From contig NZ_CP080521.1 in NCBI RefSeq assembly GCF_019468565.1, forward strand, positions 6,262,001-6,326,000: 64,000 bases of DNA, read 5' to 3'. The first letter of the stretch is position 1, and each line of letters opens with the position of its first letter. The notes under the pieces were generated by a model. The model was not told where the DNA came from and did not search any database. It saw only the letters and a program-made list of their open reading frames with translations. Origin of the DNA: Pseudonocardia sp. DSM 110487. Lineage in GTDB: Bacteria > Actinomycetota > Actinomycetes > Mycobacteriales > Pseudonocardiaceae. Below are positions 27,475-35,545 of this stretch, piece after piece. The position numbers were made by a program, and so were the translations under genes.

Positions 27475-28476
27475 GTGGATCTGCCTGCCGTCATCGCCCC
27501 CGACGTCGACGCGCGGCGGGCCGCTGTTGCCCGCCACGCCGAACTGGACGTGCCCGCCGGGGCGCTCGGCCGGCTCGCCGAGCTGGGGGTCTGGCTCGCC
27601 GCGGCACAGGGGGCCTGCCCGCCCCGCCCGCTCGCGCGGCCGCGGGTGGTGGTGATCGCGGGCGACCACGGGATCGCGGCGGCAGGCGTGTCCGCGTACG
27701 CGCCGGGCGACACGGCCCGGCAGGTCGCCGCGATCCGCGAGCACACCGCGCCGGTCAGGGTGCTCGCCTCGGTGGCTGGGGTGTCGGTGCGCGTCGTGGA
27801 CGTGGCGCTCGACGCCGACGGCGACGACCGCCACCGGGTACGACGCGGCAGCGGCCGGATCGACCGCGAGGACGCGCTCTCGGCAGACGAGACCGAGAAG
27901 GCGTTCGACGCCGGTCGGGCGCTGGCCGACGAGGAGGTGGACGCGGGCGCCGACCTGCTCGTGCCGGCCTCGCTCGGGGTCGGGGCCACCACCCCGGCGG
28001 CCACGCTCGTGGCCGCACTGACCAGCACCGAGCCGGTGGCCGTGATCGGGCGGGGTAGCGGGATCGACGACGCGGGCTGGATGCGCAAGGCCGCCGCCGT
28101 CCGCGACGCGTTGCGCCGGGCCCGTCCGCACGTGCGTGACCCGCTGGCCCTGCTGCGGGTCGCGGGCGGCGCCGACCTCGCCGCGCTCACCGGGTTCTGC
28201 GTGCAGTCCGCGCTGCGGCGCACACCGGTGCTGCTCGACGGGCTCGTCGTGGGCGCCGCCGCGTTGCTGGCCGACGAGCTGGCGAAGGGGGCCCGGGAGT
28301 GGTGGATCTACGCCCAGCGCTCCCCTGACCCCGCGATGGCTCTCGTCGAGGAGCACCTGGGCCTCGCCCCCGTGCTCGACCTCGGCGTCCGGCTCGGGGA
28401 CGGCACCGGCGCCGTGGCGGCCGTGCCGCTGCTGCAGATGGCAGCGCGGCTGCTGGCGGAGACCGACGCCGGTTGA
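27475..28476 (+). CDS. cobT: Nicotinate-nucleotide:dimethylbenzimidazole phosphoribosyltransferase
   Basis: Makes alpha-ribazole phosphate, the lower-ligand nucleotide of cobalamin. The 333-residue protein has the family segments V-I-A-G-D-H-G-I-A-A-A-G-V-S, A-S-L-G-V-G-A-T-T-P and the C-terminal L-G-V-R-L-G-D-G-T-G-A. In the family that last motif normally reads G-E-G-x-G-A with the catalytic base Glu; here it is Asp. The GTG start has TAGGAACT upstream. cobS starts inside its stop codon. Confidence 0.94.
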   Translation: MDLPAVIAPDVDARRAAVARHAELDVPAGALGRLAELGVWLAAAQGACPPRPLARPRVVVIAGDHGIAAAGVSAYAPGDTARQVAAIREHTAPVRVLASVAGVSVRVVDVALDADGDDRHRVRRGSGRIDREDALSADETEKAFDAGRALADEEVDAGADLLVPASLGVGATTPAATLVAALTSTEPVAVIGRGSGIDDAGWMRKAAAVRDALRRARPHVRDPLALLRVAGGADLAALTGFCVQSALRRTPVLLDGLVVGAAALLADELAKGAREWWIYAQRSPDPAMALVEEHLGLAPVLDLGVRLGDGTGAVAAVPLLQMAARLLAETDAG

Positions 28477-29210
28477 GGTCGCTCAGGTTCGCGCTCGGCC
28501 TGCTGACGGTGCTGCCGGTGGGTCCGGTCGAGCCGACCGCCGCGCTCGGGGCCGGTGCGCTGCGCTGGGCCCCGGTCGTCGGCGCGGCACTGGGCGCGGC
28601 CGCGGGCGGGCTGCTCGTCGGGCTGGCCGCGCTCGGCGTGCCGCCGCTCGTGGCGGGCCTGCTCACCGTCGGGTTCCTCGCGCTCGCAACCCGCGGCATG
28701 CACGTCGACGGCCTGGCCGACACCGCGGACGGGCTCGGCTGCTACGGCCCGCCGGAGCGCGCGCTCGCCGTGATGCGCGAGGGCGGCGTCGGCGCGTTCG
28801 CGGTGGTGACGCTGGTTGTGGTGCTCGGAGCCCAGGCCGCTGCGCTCGCCGAGCTGGCGTCCAGCGGGCCGTCCGCGGTCGCCGCCGTCGCGCTCGCCGC
28901 GGCCGCAGGCCGGGCGGGATTCTGCTGGGTGGCCCGGCGCGGGGTACCCGCTGCCCGGCCCGGCGGGCTCGGCGCGCTGGTGGCCGGCTCGCAGCCGTGG
29001 TGGGCGGCCGCCGTCTGGTGGACGGCGCTGGCCGCCGCCGGCCTCGCGCTGGGCCTGCGCGCGGCGATCGGGGTGGTGCTGGGCGCGGCACTCGTCGTCG
29101 CGCTGTCCTGGCACACGGCCCGCCGCTTCGGCGGCATGACCGGCGACGTGCTCGGCGCCGCCGGTGAGCTCGCGACGACGGCGGTTCTCGTGGCTCTGTC
29201 GACCGGCTAG
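28473..29210 (+). CDS. cobS: Adenosylcobinamide-GDP ribazoletransferase (cobalamin synthase)
   Basis: Integral membrane enzyme that joins adenosylcobinamide-GDP to alpha-ribazole, the final step of cobalamin assembly. The 245-residue protein has 6-7 hydrophobic helices and the active-site segment H-V-D-G-L-A-D-T-A-D-G-L near residue 77. The TTG start overlaps the cobT stop (TTGA), implying translational coupling. cobS is the last gene before the convergent T7SS-like cluster. Confidence 0.93.
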   Translation: MRSLRFALGLLTVLPVGPVEPTAALGAGALRWAPVVGAALGAAAGGLLVGLAALGVPPLVAGLLTVGFLALATRGMHVDGLADTADGLGCYGPPERALAVMREGGVGAFAVVTLVVVLGAQAAALAELASSGPSAVAAVALAAAAGRAGFCWVARRGVPAARPGGLGALVAGSQPWWAAAVWWTALAAAGLALGLRAAIGVVLGAALVVALSWHTARRFGGMTGDVLGAAGELATTAVLVALSTG

Positions 29211-29220
29211 CGAATCCAGG

Positions 29221-29238
29221 CTACTGAAACCGCGCCAT
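29221..29238 (-). pseudogene. Five-codon stub of a lost lipoprotein gene
   Basis: On the minus strand the bases read ATG GCG CGG TTT CAG TAG (M-A-R-F-Q-stop), matching the first codons of the 532-residue lipoprotein (M-V-R-F-Q-W). The ~50 bp upstream of this ATG also resembles the leader region of that gene. It marks the downstream edge of a tandem duplication from which the rest of a lipoprotein gene was deleted. Confidence 0.6.
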
Positions 29239-29249
29239 CTGGACCTTCC

Positions 29250-30848
29250 TCAGCTGATCGGCGTCGAGGTGTCGGGCGGGAAAGTCATCGGATTGGCGAG
29301 CGGCCATGGTATCGGGTCCCCATATCGGCCGCTGCGGCGAGCATTGTCGACCAGATCCGAATTGAGTGGGACCCGCGGCTCGGGGTTGACGTAGTCGAGG
29401 TAGGCGTATTTCAGGCTGGCCGCGTCCCGGTACTCGGCCAGAGCGTCTCGCCACTCCAGCGGATTTCCACCTGCTGCGCCCTGACGGGCGATCTGGGCAA
29501 GGGCGTGCTGGGAGCCGAGGTCATCACCGGTCACGTCGGGATCGACCTGGTCGTCCCGGAAGGAGTCGAGGGCCGCCACCTGTCCGGTCTGGTCTGTGAC
29601 CGCATCGAGATCGGGAGTGTCGGCGGGAAGCGCGCCGGCCTGCTGGTAGGCGCTGACGATCAGGCGACTGAAGTCGAGCTTCTCCCTGCCCAGTACGTGT
29701 TCGAGCGTGCGTTGCCAGTCGGCTGTCGCTTCGGGCTCGAACCCGCCCGCCGCCTTGTCGACCGCCGCCGACAAGGCATCACCGACCCAGCCGGGAGCCG
29801 CCCCGGCCGCAAGTTCCCCGGCGCGACCGAGTGGGATGTCATAGACGGCCGACACGTTGTCGTAGACGGCCGAGCTGGCGGCATCAACGGACTCGTGGGC
29901 GTGCATCGCCGAGCGGAAGTCTGCGGTGTTGACCGCGTTTGCAACGCGGCCCGCCTTGGCCAACGCGGTCGATGGGTCCAGCGGCCCCTCGATCGCTTGC
30001 ACAATCTGATGGCGGGTGTAGGCCTGTGAGGCCGTGTGCAGGGCGATCAGATCTCGGTCCGGCGCGCCTGGCTCGCGCCCTGCCGCGACAAAGGTGAGTA
30101 CATCCGCTGCACCGCCTCCGCTGGGCTCGAGCTCGGACAGGTACCCGTCGATGGCCTGAGCGGCCAAAGGCATCTCGGCTCCCGAGCGCGTTTCGGACGT
30201 GCTGAACGCGTCGATGTGCTCCGCGACGGTCATCGCGATCGTGTCGCTGATCGCGCTGCCCTTGGGGATCTCCTCGCGCCACCCGTGCGGATCCTGGGCC
30301 AGGTCGACGAACAAGTCGTGCGCGATCCGGGCGTTCTCATCGGCATCGGCTGCGGTGGGCGCCGTCCGAGCGGTGGCCCGCTCCAGCAACGCGACTGCGC
30401 CGGAGTCGTCCAGGTGCTGGGTCAGCAGCAGCCCGCGGCGGAAGTCGCGATCCCCGACCAGCGCTTGGGCACCGTCGAGGTTGCGCGACACGGCGGTCAT
30501 CACCTGCGCAGCAGTGTGTCCGGCCTTCTCTATCGACGCCATCGCGGCGGGATCCTGGCCGTACGTGTACAGGGGTGCGGCGTTGCGCAGTTCGATCGCT
30601 GCCCGCGAGACGTCCAGGGCCCGCCTGCCAGCGGCCTCCTCGACGCCGGAGCCCGCCGGCACCGCGGATTCCGCGAAGCTGCCGAGGAGGAGGTCTCGAG
30701 TGAAATCGCCGGTCGGGAAGTCCAACGGAATGCCGGGCTCCCCGGCATTGACCTTCGATGGGGGCGGCTTGGCGCATCCCACCGATGCGATCGCGGCGAC
30801 CAGCACAACGGCCACGAACCCGACAGCGCCCCACTGAAACCGCACCAT
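29250..30848 (-). CDS. Chimeric lipoprotein with copy of the C-terminal half of the large T7SS-like protein
   Basis: A 532-residue predicted lipoprotein (signal helix V-A-V-V-L-V-A-A-I, lipidation Cys at 25 in S-V-G-C). Residues 1-56 resemble the leaders of the two small lipoproteins upstream, including G-E-P-G-I-P-L-D-F-P-T-G. From about residue 60 (E-S-A-V-P) to near the end it aligns with residues 383-843 of the large protein encoded at 32313; a shared block is F-R-R-G-L-L-L-T-Q-H. It lacks that protein's WXG-like and coiled-coil parts. The domain is mostly alpha-helical with no catalytic motif that I recognise; faint resemblance to DUF6571 is a guess. It could be a surface decoy or immunity-like partner of the large protein. 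Confidence 0.75.
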   Translation of the reverse strand: MVRFQWGAVGFVAVVLVAAIASVGCAKPPPSKVNAGEPGIPLDFPTGDFTRDLLLGSFAESAVPAGSGVEEAAGRRALDVSRAAIELRNAAPLYTYGQDPAAMASIEKAGHTAAQVMTAVSRNLDGAQALVGDRDFRRGLLLTQHLDDSGAVALLERATARTAPTAADADENARIAHDLFVDLAQDPHGWREEIPKGSAISDTIAMTVAEHIDAFSTSETRSGAEMPLAAQAIDGYLSELEPSGGGAADVLTFVAAGREPGAPDRDLIALHTASQAYTRHQIVQAIEGPLDPSTALAKAGRVANAVNTADFRSAMHAHESVDAASSAVYDNVSAVYDIPLGRAGELAAGAAPGWVGDALSAAVDKAAGGFEPEATADWQRTLEHVLGREKLDFSRLIVSAYQQAGALPADTPDLDAVTDQTGQVAALDSFRDDQVDPDVTGDDLGSQHALAQIARQGAAGGNPLEWRDALAEYRDAASLKYAYLDYVNPEPRVPLNSDLVDNARRSGRYGDPIPWPLANPMTFPPDTSTPIS

Positions 30849-30936
30849 CTGGATCCTTCCCTGTGCGAGGTGTCGGAGGAGATGGTCATCGGCGAACCTG
30901 GATAGCTTGCGATCGCGGCTGCCAGCACGCTCGCAG

Positions 30937-31572
30937 CTATCGTGGCGCGGGTGCGGCCGTGGCCAACATCCGCGCGGTCATCCTGCTGCCAATGCAGCCA
31001 ACGATGAGCTCGGCGAGCCCGGGCGCGGTATAAGACTTGTTCGGCTGCGGAGACCGCGCACGCTCGACCTCGTTTTCGACGTGAACATGCAGCAGTCGCC
31101 TGGGCTGAGCCGGTCCGGTTGCCAGGAAAAGATGAGCGCTGTACGGCGGCGCCGTCGGCGTGACGGTGACCCAGTAGCGATTATGGTCGAAACCTGTGAC
31201 GCCGGGCCGATATCGGGGATCGTGACTGACTTCGGCAAGACTCGCCCCGGCCGCGTCGATGATCGTCGCGATGACGCCTTTTCCACGCCATCGGCACGAC
31301 CCCGGACCGCGCTCAACTGGAGCCAGCGTGACCGGCGCCACCTCCCGGAAGAGAGGGTGGCGGAACGGCGAGCAGAGGTCGAAGTCGTCCATCGGGAAGT
31401 CCTCCCGGGAGCCGCCGGTCGGGGAGTCCAACGAAATGCCGGGCTCCCCGGGGTGTGCCTTCTCCGCGGGAGGGCTGGAGCATCCCGCCGATGCGATCGT
31501 GGCGACGAGCACGACGACCATCAGGCGGACGGCACCCCACTGAAACCGCGCCACTAGATTAGACCCTTTCAT
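30937..31572 (-). CDS. Small lipoprotein, DUF3558-like (paralogue A)
   Basis: A 211-residue predicted lipoprotein with lipidation Cys at 31 (S-A-G-C) and leader motif G-E-P-G-I-S-L-D-S-P-T-G-G-S. The body has F-D-L-C-S-P-F and G-S-C-R-W-R-G, a Cys pair reminiscent of DUF3558 actinobacterial lipoproteins, then D-P-R-Y-R-P-G, N-R-Y-W-V-T and T-G-P-A-Q-P-R-R-L-L-H. It is a close paralogue of the next gene upstream and lies in one same-strand run with the WXG100 gene. The function is unknown; the family link is tentative. Confidence 0.78.
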   Translation of the reverse strand: MKGSNLVARFQWGAVRLMVVVLVATIASAGCSSPPAEKAHPGEPGISLDSPTGGSREDFPMDDFDLCSPFRHPLFREVAPVTLAPVERGPGSCRWRGKGVIATIIDAAGASLAEVSHDPRYRPGVTGFDHNRYWVTVTPTAPPYSAHLFLATGPAQPRRLLHVHVENEVERARSPQPNKSYTAPGLAELIVGCIGSRMTARMLATAAPAPR

Positions 31573-31647
31573 GTGCGAGGTGCCGGAAGAGAAGCCATCG
31601 ATTTGGAGACCGGTAGCCTGCGATCGGGACTGCCAGCATGCCCGCAG

Positions 31648-32280
31648 CTATCGCGGGGCGGGCGCGGTCGTGGACAACAGTTCCTCTTGCATCCGGCTAG
31701 CAGTGCTCGTTGCGATGAGCCTGGCGACCCCGGAGGCGGGATAGGCTCGGTCCGGCTGCGGAGACGGTGCCCACTCGTCCTCGGATTCGACGTGGATGTG
31801 CAGTAGGCGCCGGGGCTGGGCCGGCCCGGTCGCCAAGAAGAGATCTGCGTTGTACGGCGGCGATGTCGGTGTGGCGGTGACCCAGTAGCGATTACCTTCA
31901 AGTCCTGTGTAGCCCGGTCGATACCGGGGATCGTGACTGATTTCAGCGAGGGTCGCCCCGGTCTCGTCGATGATCGTCGCGAAGACGCCATCGCCGCGCC
32001 ACCGGCACGATCCCGGGCCGCGCTCTGCCGGAGCCCGCGTGACCGGCGCCCACTTCTGGAAAAGGGAGTGAGTGAACGGGGAACAGAGGTCGAAGCGGTC
32101 GACGGGGAAGTCGACCCGGGAGCCGCCGGTCGGGGAGTCCAAGGAAATGCCGGGCTCCCCAGGGTCGGGCACCTGCGCGGGAGGACCGAAGCATCCTGCC
32201 AATGCAATCGTGGCGACTAGGACGACGGCCACGAACCGTATAACACTCCAATGGGACCACATTTTCGAGGCCTTCTCCAT
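31648..32280 (-). CDS. Small lipoprotein, DUF3558-like (paralogue B)
   Basis: A 210-residue predicted lipoprotein with lipidation Cys at 30 (L-A-G-C), paralogous along its whole length to the gene at 30937 (shared blocks G-E-P-G-I-S-L-D-S-P-T-G-G-S-R and R-G-P-G-S-C-R-W-R-G). The ATG at 32280 (M-E-K-A-S-K) was chosen to match the paralogue's start; an ATG six codons later would also keep the signal peptide. It starts 32 bp after the large T7SS-like gene, so they probably share an mRNA. Confidence 0.78.
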   Translation of the reverse strand: MEKASKMWSHWSVIRFVAVVLVATIALAGCFGPPAQVPDPGEPGISLDSPTGGSRVDFPVDRFDLCSPFTHSLFQKWAPVTRAPAERGPGSCRWRGDGVFATIIDETGATLAEISHDPRYRPGYTGLEGNRYWVTATPTSPPYNADLFLATGPAQPRRLLHIHVESEDEWAPSPQPDRAYPASGVARLIATSTASRMQEELLSTTAPAPR

Positions 32281-32312
32281 TTGACCGGAATTGATGGTGC
32301 CGGACTGGAAGG

Positions 32313-34844
32313 TCATCGGACTGCGAGCGGCCATGGAATCGCTTGCCCATATCGGTCACTGTGGCGGGCGCTGTCGACCACCGCCGAATCCAGTGGGGCG
32401 CGCGGCGCGGGGTTGGCGTGGTCGACGGCGACATATCCCAGTCTGGCCGCTTCCCGGTACTCGTCCAGAGCGTCTTGCCAATCCTTTGGATTTCCGCCTG
32501 CCGGGCCGTGACGAGCGATCTCGTCAAGAGCCGTTTGGGAGCCGGGCTCATCCTCGATCACGTCGGGGTCAGACTGGTCGCCACGGAAGGAGTCGAGGGC
32601 CGACACCTGTCCGGTGTGGTCGGTGATCGCGTCGAGATTGGGCGTGTCTGCTGGGAGGGCACCGGCCTCCTGGTAGGCGCTGACGATCAGGTGGTTGATG
32701 TCGAGCCTCTGACGTCCCTCGATGGCTTCCAGCGCGCTTTGGCCCTCGGAGCCGGCCGTTGCTGCGGGCTGGAACCCTGCCACCGCGTTGTCGACCACGG
32801 CCGACAACGCGTCGCCGACCCAGCCAGGAGCCGCCCCCGCCGCGAACTCCACAGCCCGGCCGAGTGGGATGCCAGCGACGTTGGAAGCATTGTCGTAGAC
32901 GGCCGACCAGGCGGCATCCTCGGATTCGTATGCCTGTACAGCCGAGCGGAAATCCGCGGTGTTGACCGCCTTTGCGATGGTGCCCGCTTCGGTCAGCGCG
33001 GTCGACGGGTCCGCCCCATCCTCGATGGCCTGCATGACGTGATGGCGGGTGTAGGCCTGGGCGGCAGCGTGCAGAGCGATCAGATCCTCGTCCGGCTCAC
33101 CCGGCCTGCGCCCGGCCGCGACGAAAGTGAGCAGATCCGCGGCATCACGCGGGCCGAGCTCGAGCTTCGACAGGAACTGGCCGTCGATCTCATCGGACGG
33201 ACGCACCGCCGAGCCCCCGGCATACCTGATGAACGCGTCGACGTGCTCGGCGGCGGTCAGCGCGATCTCGTGGCTGATCTTGCTGCCCTTGGCGATCCCC
33301 TCACGCCACCCGTAGGGATCCTGGGCCAGGTCGAGGAACAGGTCGTGGGCGATCTTGGCGTTCTGATCAGCGTCGACCCTTGTGGGCGCGATCCGAGCAG
33401 TGGCCCGGTCCAGCAACGCGACAGCCCCCGTCTCGTCGATGTGCTGGGTCAGCAGCAGCCCGCGGCGGAAGTTGGGGTCCTCGACAAGCCCTTGGGCAGC
33501 GTCCAGGTTGCGCGACACGGCAGTCATCACGTCCGCGGCGTTGCGTGCGGCATTCTCGATCGCCCCCATCACGACGGGATCGTTGCCGTACGCGTACACG
33601 GATGAGGCGTTCCGCAGCTCGACCGCTGCCTGCGAGATTTCCAGGGCCCGCCTGCCAGCGGCCTCCCCGAAGGCGGTACCTACCGGCACCGCGGACTCCT
33701 CCAGCAACTGGCTCATGGCCTCGTACTGAGCCACGCGGTCGGACAAGGCTTGGGACGGCCCCGTGGCCGGCAGGTCGTACAGCGGGGCGAACGGGTCCTC
33801 GAGCAGGATCCGCAGCGCCTCGGGCATGGGCGTGTCGTCGTCGTTGACCTCACGCCGGTTCGGGTCGGTGTACGCACTCAGGGTGGTCGCCACCGCCGTC
33901 CGCGCTCGTTTCGCCCCGTCCTTGATCCCGAAGGGGACCAGCACGGCCAACGCCGCGATCGTGCCCGGCCCGGCCGTCTCGACGGACTGTCGGACGTACT
34001 CCTGCTGCTGCACGGTCATCGGCTGCCCCGCCTCCACCTGCGCGGCGATCTCCTGCAGTCTCGCGGTCGCCCGATCGACCATCGCGTCCGCGACCTTGGG
34101 ATCGGCCACCCCGGCGCGCAGCAGCTCGGCATCAGCCGCCGCGGTCGACGGATCGAGAGTTGTCGCGATGGTCATGATCTGCAACGGGCCGCCGGCGGCG
34201 ACAGGCTGTGCGATATTGCGGGTTTCGATCCCGGCGCGGCTGGCGTCCTGGAGCTCGCGGATGCACTTGGCTGCGGCCGCGTCCCGCCGGCCGGCTGCCT
34301 CGTCGGCCTTTTGCTGCGCGGCGCGCAGTGCCTGTTCGGCCTGGTCGGCGGCGCCTCGGGCGGCGTTCTCGCGCCCGACGGCGTCGGTGCGGCGTTGTTC
34401 GGCGGCCTGTGCTCCGACGGCGTCCATGCGCGCTTGGGCGTCGGCCGCTTCGACGGCGTGCCGGTCGGCGTCGGAGCGCGCGGCGGTCTGGTCGGTGGAG
34501 GCCCGGTCGCGCGCCTCGGTGGCGGTGGTCGCCTCGGCCTGCGCGGCGCGTGCGGCGTCCTGTGCGGCGGCGAGCTCGGTGGCGTAGGTCGCGAGGGCCT
34601 GGCTCGCCTTCCCGTAGGAGGCGGCGAGCGTGGTCAGGTCCGGGCCGGTCTCGGCGAGCAGCGTGGAGAAGCCGTCTGCGGCCTGGCCGGCCCACATCTG
34701 CGGGCCGACCCCGGACTCGATCGAGCGCAGCCGCGAGGCGATCTCCTGCGCGCGGCCCTCCACCGTCCCGAACAGGGCGGAGAGGCGCCGCGCCGCTTCG
34801 GGGTCGCCTGGCACCGGGGTTACCGCTGGGGCCTGCGGGTTCAT
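32313..34844 (-). CDS. Large WXG/T7SS-signal-domain protein of unknown function
   Basis: An 843-residue protein without a Sec signal. Residues 12-95 resemble the putative T7SS-signal domain of actinobacterial secreted toxins: G-D-P-E-A-A-R-R-L, then W51-A-G-Q-A-A-D-G-F and S-Y-G-K-A-S-Q-A-L-A-T-Y. Residues 95-200 are an Ala/Glu/Arg-rich coiled coil. Residues 383-843 form an alpha-helical domain repeated in the chimeric lipoprotein. No nuclease, ADP-ribosyltransferase or other toxin motif is recognised. The ATG at 34844 is preferred because the upstream extension is Arg-rich and unlike the family. The WXG100 gene lies 120 bp upstream. Secretion by a T7SS encoded elsewhere is inferred. Confidence 0.75.
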   Translation of the reverse strand: MNPQAPAVTPVPGDPEAARRLSALFGTVEGRAQEIASRLRSIESGVGPQMWAGQAADGFSTLLAETGPDLTTLAASYGKASQALATYATELAAAQDAARAAQAEATTATEARDRASTDQTAARSDADRHAVEAADAQARMDAVGAQAAEQRRTDAVGRENAARGAADQAEQALRAAQQKADEAAGRRDAAAAKCIRELQDASRAGIETRNIAQPVAAGGPLQIMTIATTLDPSTAAADAELLRAGVADPKVADAMVDRATARLQEIAAQVEAGQPMTVQQQEYVRQSVETAGPGTIAALAVLVPFGIKDGAKRARTAVATTLSAYTDPNRREVNDDDTPMPEALRILLEDPFAPLYDLPATGPSQALSDRVAQYEAMSQLLEESAVPVGTAFGEAAGRRALEISQAAVELRNASSVYAYGNDPVVMGAIENAARNAADVMTAVSRNLDAAQGLVEDPNFRRGLLLTQHIDETGAVALLDRATARIAPTRVDADQNAKIAHDLFLDLAQDPYGWREGIAKGSKISHEIALTAAEHVDAFIRYAGGSAVRPSDEIDGQFLSKLELGPRDAADLLTFVAAGRRPGEPDEDLIALHAAAQAYTRHHVMQAIEDGADPSTALTEAGTIAKAVNTADFRSAVQAYESEDAAWSAVYDNASNVAGIPLGRAVEFAAGAAPGWVGDALSAVVDNAVAGFQPAATAGSEGQSALEAIEGRQRLDINHLIVSAYQEAGALPADTPNLDAITDHTGQVSALDSFRGDQSDPDVIEDEPGSQTALDEIARHGPAGGNPKDWQDALDEYREAARLGYVAVDHANPAPRAPLDSAVVDSARHSDRYGQAIPWPLAVR

Positions 34845-34964
34845 GGCGTCTCCGGGCTGGTTGCGTCGTGCACGGTCGCTGCGCCGGCGCAAGTATGGGT
34901 CGCGGCGTCGGCGTGCATGGGGCGTTTGGCGAAATTCGCAGCCATGGTCGGCTCCGGACCTGGC

Positions 34965-35255
34965 TCAGCGGCCGGCTGCGGCGCGGAGGGCCTCTTCGGT
35001 TTCCTCGTACGTGCGCGCGGCCTCGTCGAGGAAGATCCCCATGGAGTCCATCGCCTGCTGCACCTGGGTGGCGCCGGCCTGCCACTCCTGCCAGCGGGTC
35101 TGGAACGCCGCCGACGCCGCGCCCTCCCAGGTGGAGGCGAGCGCCTGGATCTGGCCGGTCAGCCGGCCGAGGATGTCGTTGACCTCGGCGGCGCCTGCCT
35201 TGACCGTGGTCGCCTGCTGCCGCAGTTCCTCCGACTGAACACCGATGCGGGCCAT
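34965..35255 (-). CDS. WXG100-family protein (EsxA-like)
   Basis: A 96-residue helical hairpin protein with the W43-E-G45 turn (S-T-W-E-G-A-A-S-A-A-F) between two amphipathic helices and a C-terminal helix ending Y-E-E-T-E-E-A-L, which fits the Y-x-x-x-D/E secretion signal of T7SS substrates. It is the first gene of the cluster. The Shine-Dalgarno is strong (AAGGAGG) but lies in a small hairpin. No second Esx-size partner or ESX core gene is in the window, so the dimer partner may be itself or the large protein downstream. Confidence 0.88.
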   Translation of the reverse strand: MARIGVQSEELRQQATTVKAGAAEVNDILGRLTGQIQALASTWEGAASAAFQTRWQEWQAGATQVQQAMDSMGIFLDEAARTYEETEEALRAAAGR

Positions 35256-35261
35256 TGCGCT

Positions 35262-35297
35262 CCTCCTTCGGGAGGCCGGGCAGGCACCCCTGCCCGG
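35262..35297 (-). promoter_or_regulatory. Tandem 5'-UTR hairpins upstream of the WXG100 gene
   Basis: In the mRNA a 9-bp stem (CCGGGCAGG with CCTGCCCGG) is followed at once by CCTCC-CGAA-GGAGG, a 5-bp stem with a tetraloop whose 3' arm is the Shine-Dalgarno, 6 nt before the ATG. The fold would hide the ribosome site, so translation may be conditional. The rest of the 290-bp gap up to ilvE holds no gene that I can see. Confidence 0.5.
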
Positions 35298-35545
35298 CAC
35301 GTCTCGTGTCGGGAGGACGGTCGCAGCTGGGCCCGCCACGCTGAAGGAAGAGTTCTTCCCGGACCTGGTGGTCTCACAGAGCCGCACACCGGCGCTGTGC
35401 GCCCGGCCCGGGGGTCGAGATGGCGTCCAGCGCGGTTCGGAGAACATCGAACAGCGCTGGATGCGATCTCGGCGGGTGCGTATGCCCTTGCCACCCGGGC
35501 TGGGCCCGTCTCGGCCCTGCACACCGGTCCGGGGGCGAGGGCCGG

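Noticed and set aside
29250..34844. Calling the large protein a toxin and the lipoproteins its immunity proteins
   Set aside because: No toxin motif is recognised and the lipoprotein domain is homologous to the effector itself, so this remains only a hypothesis in the findings.
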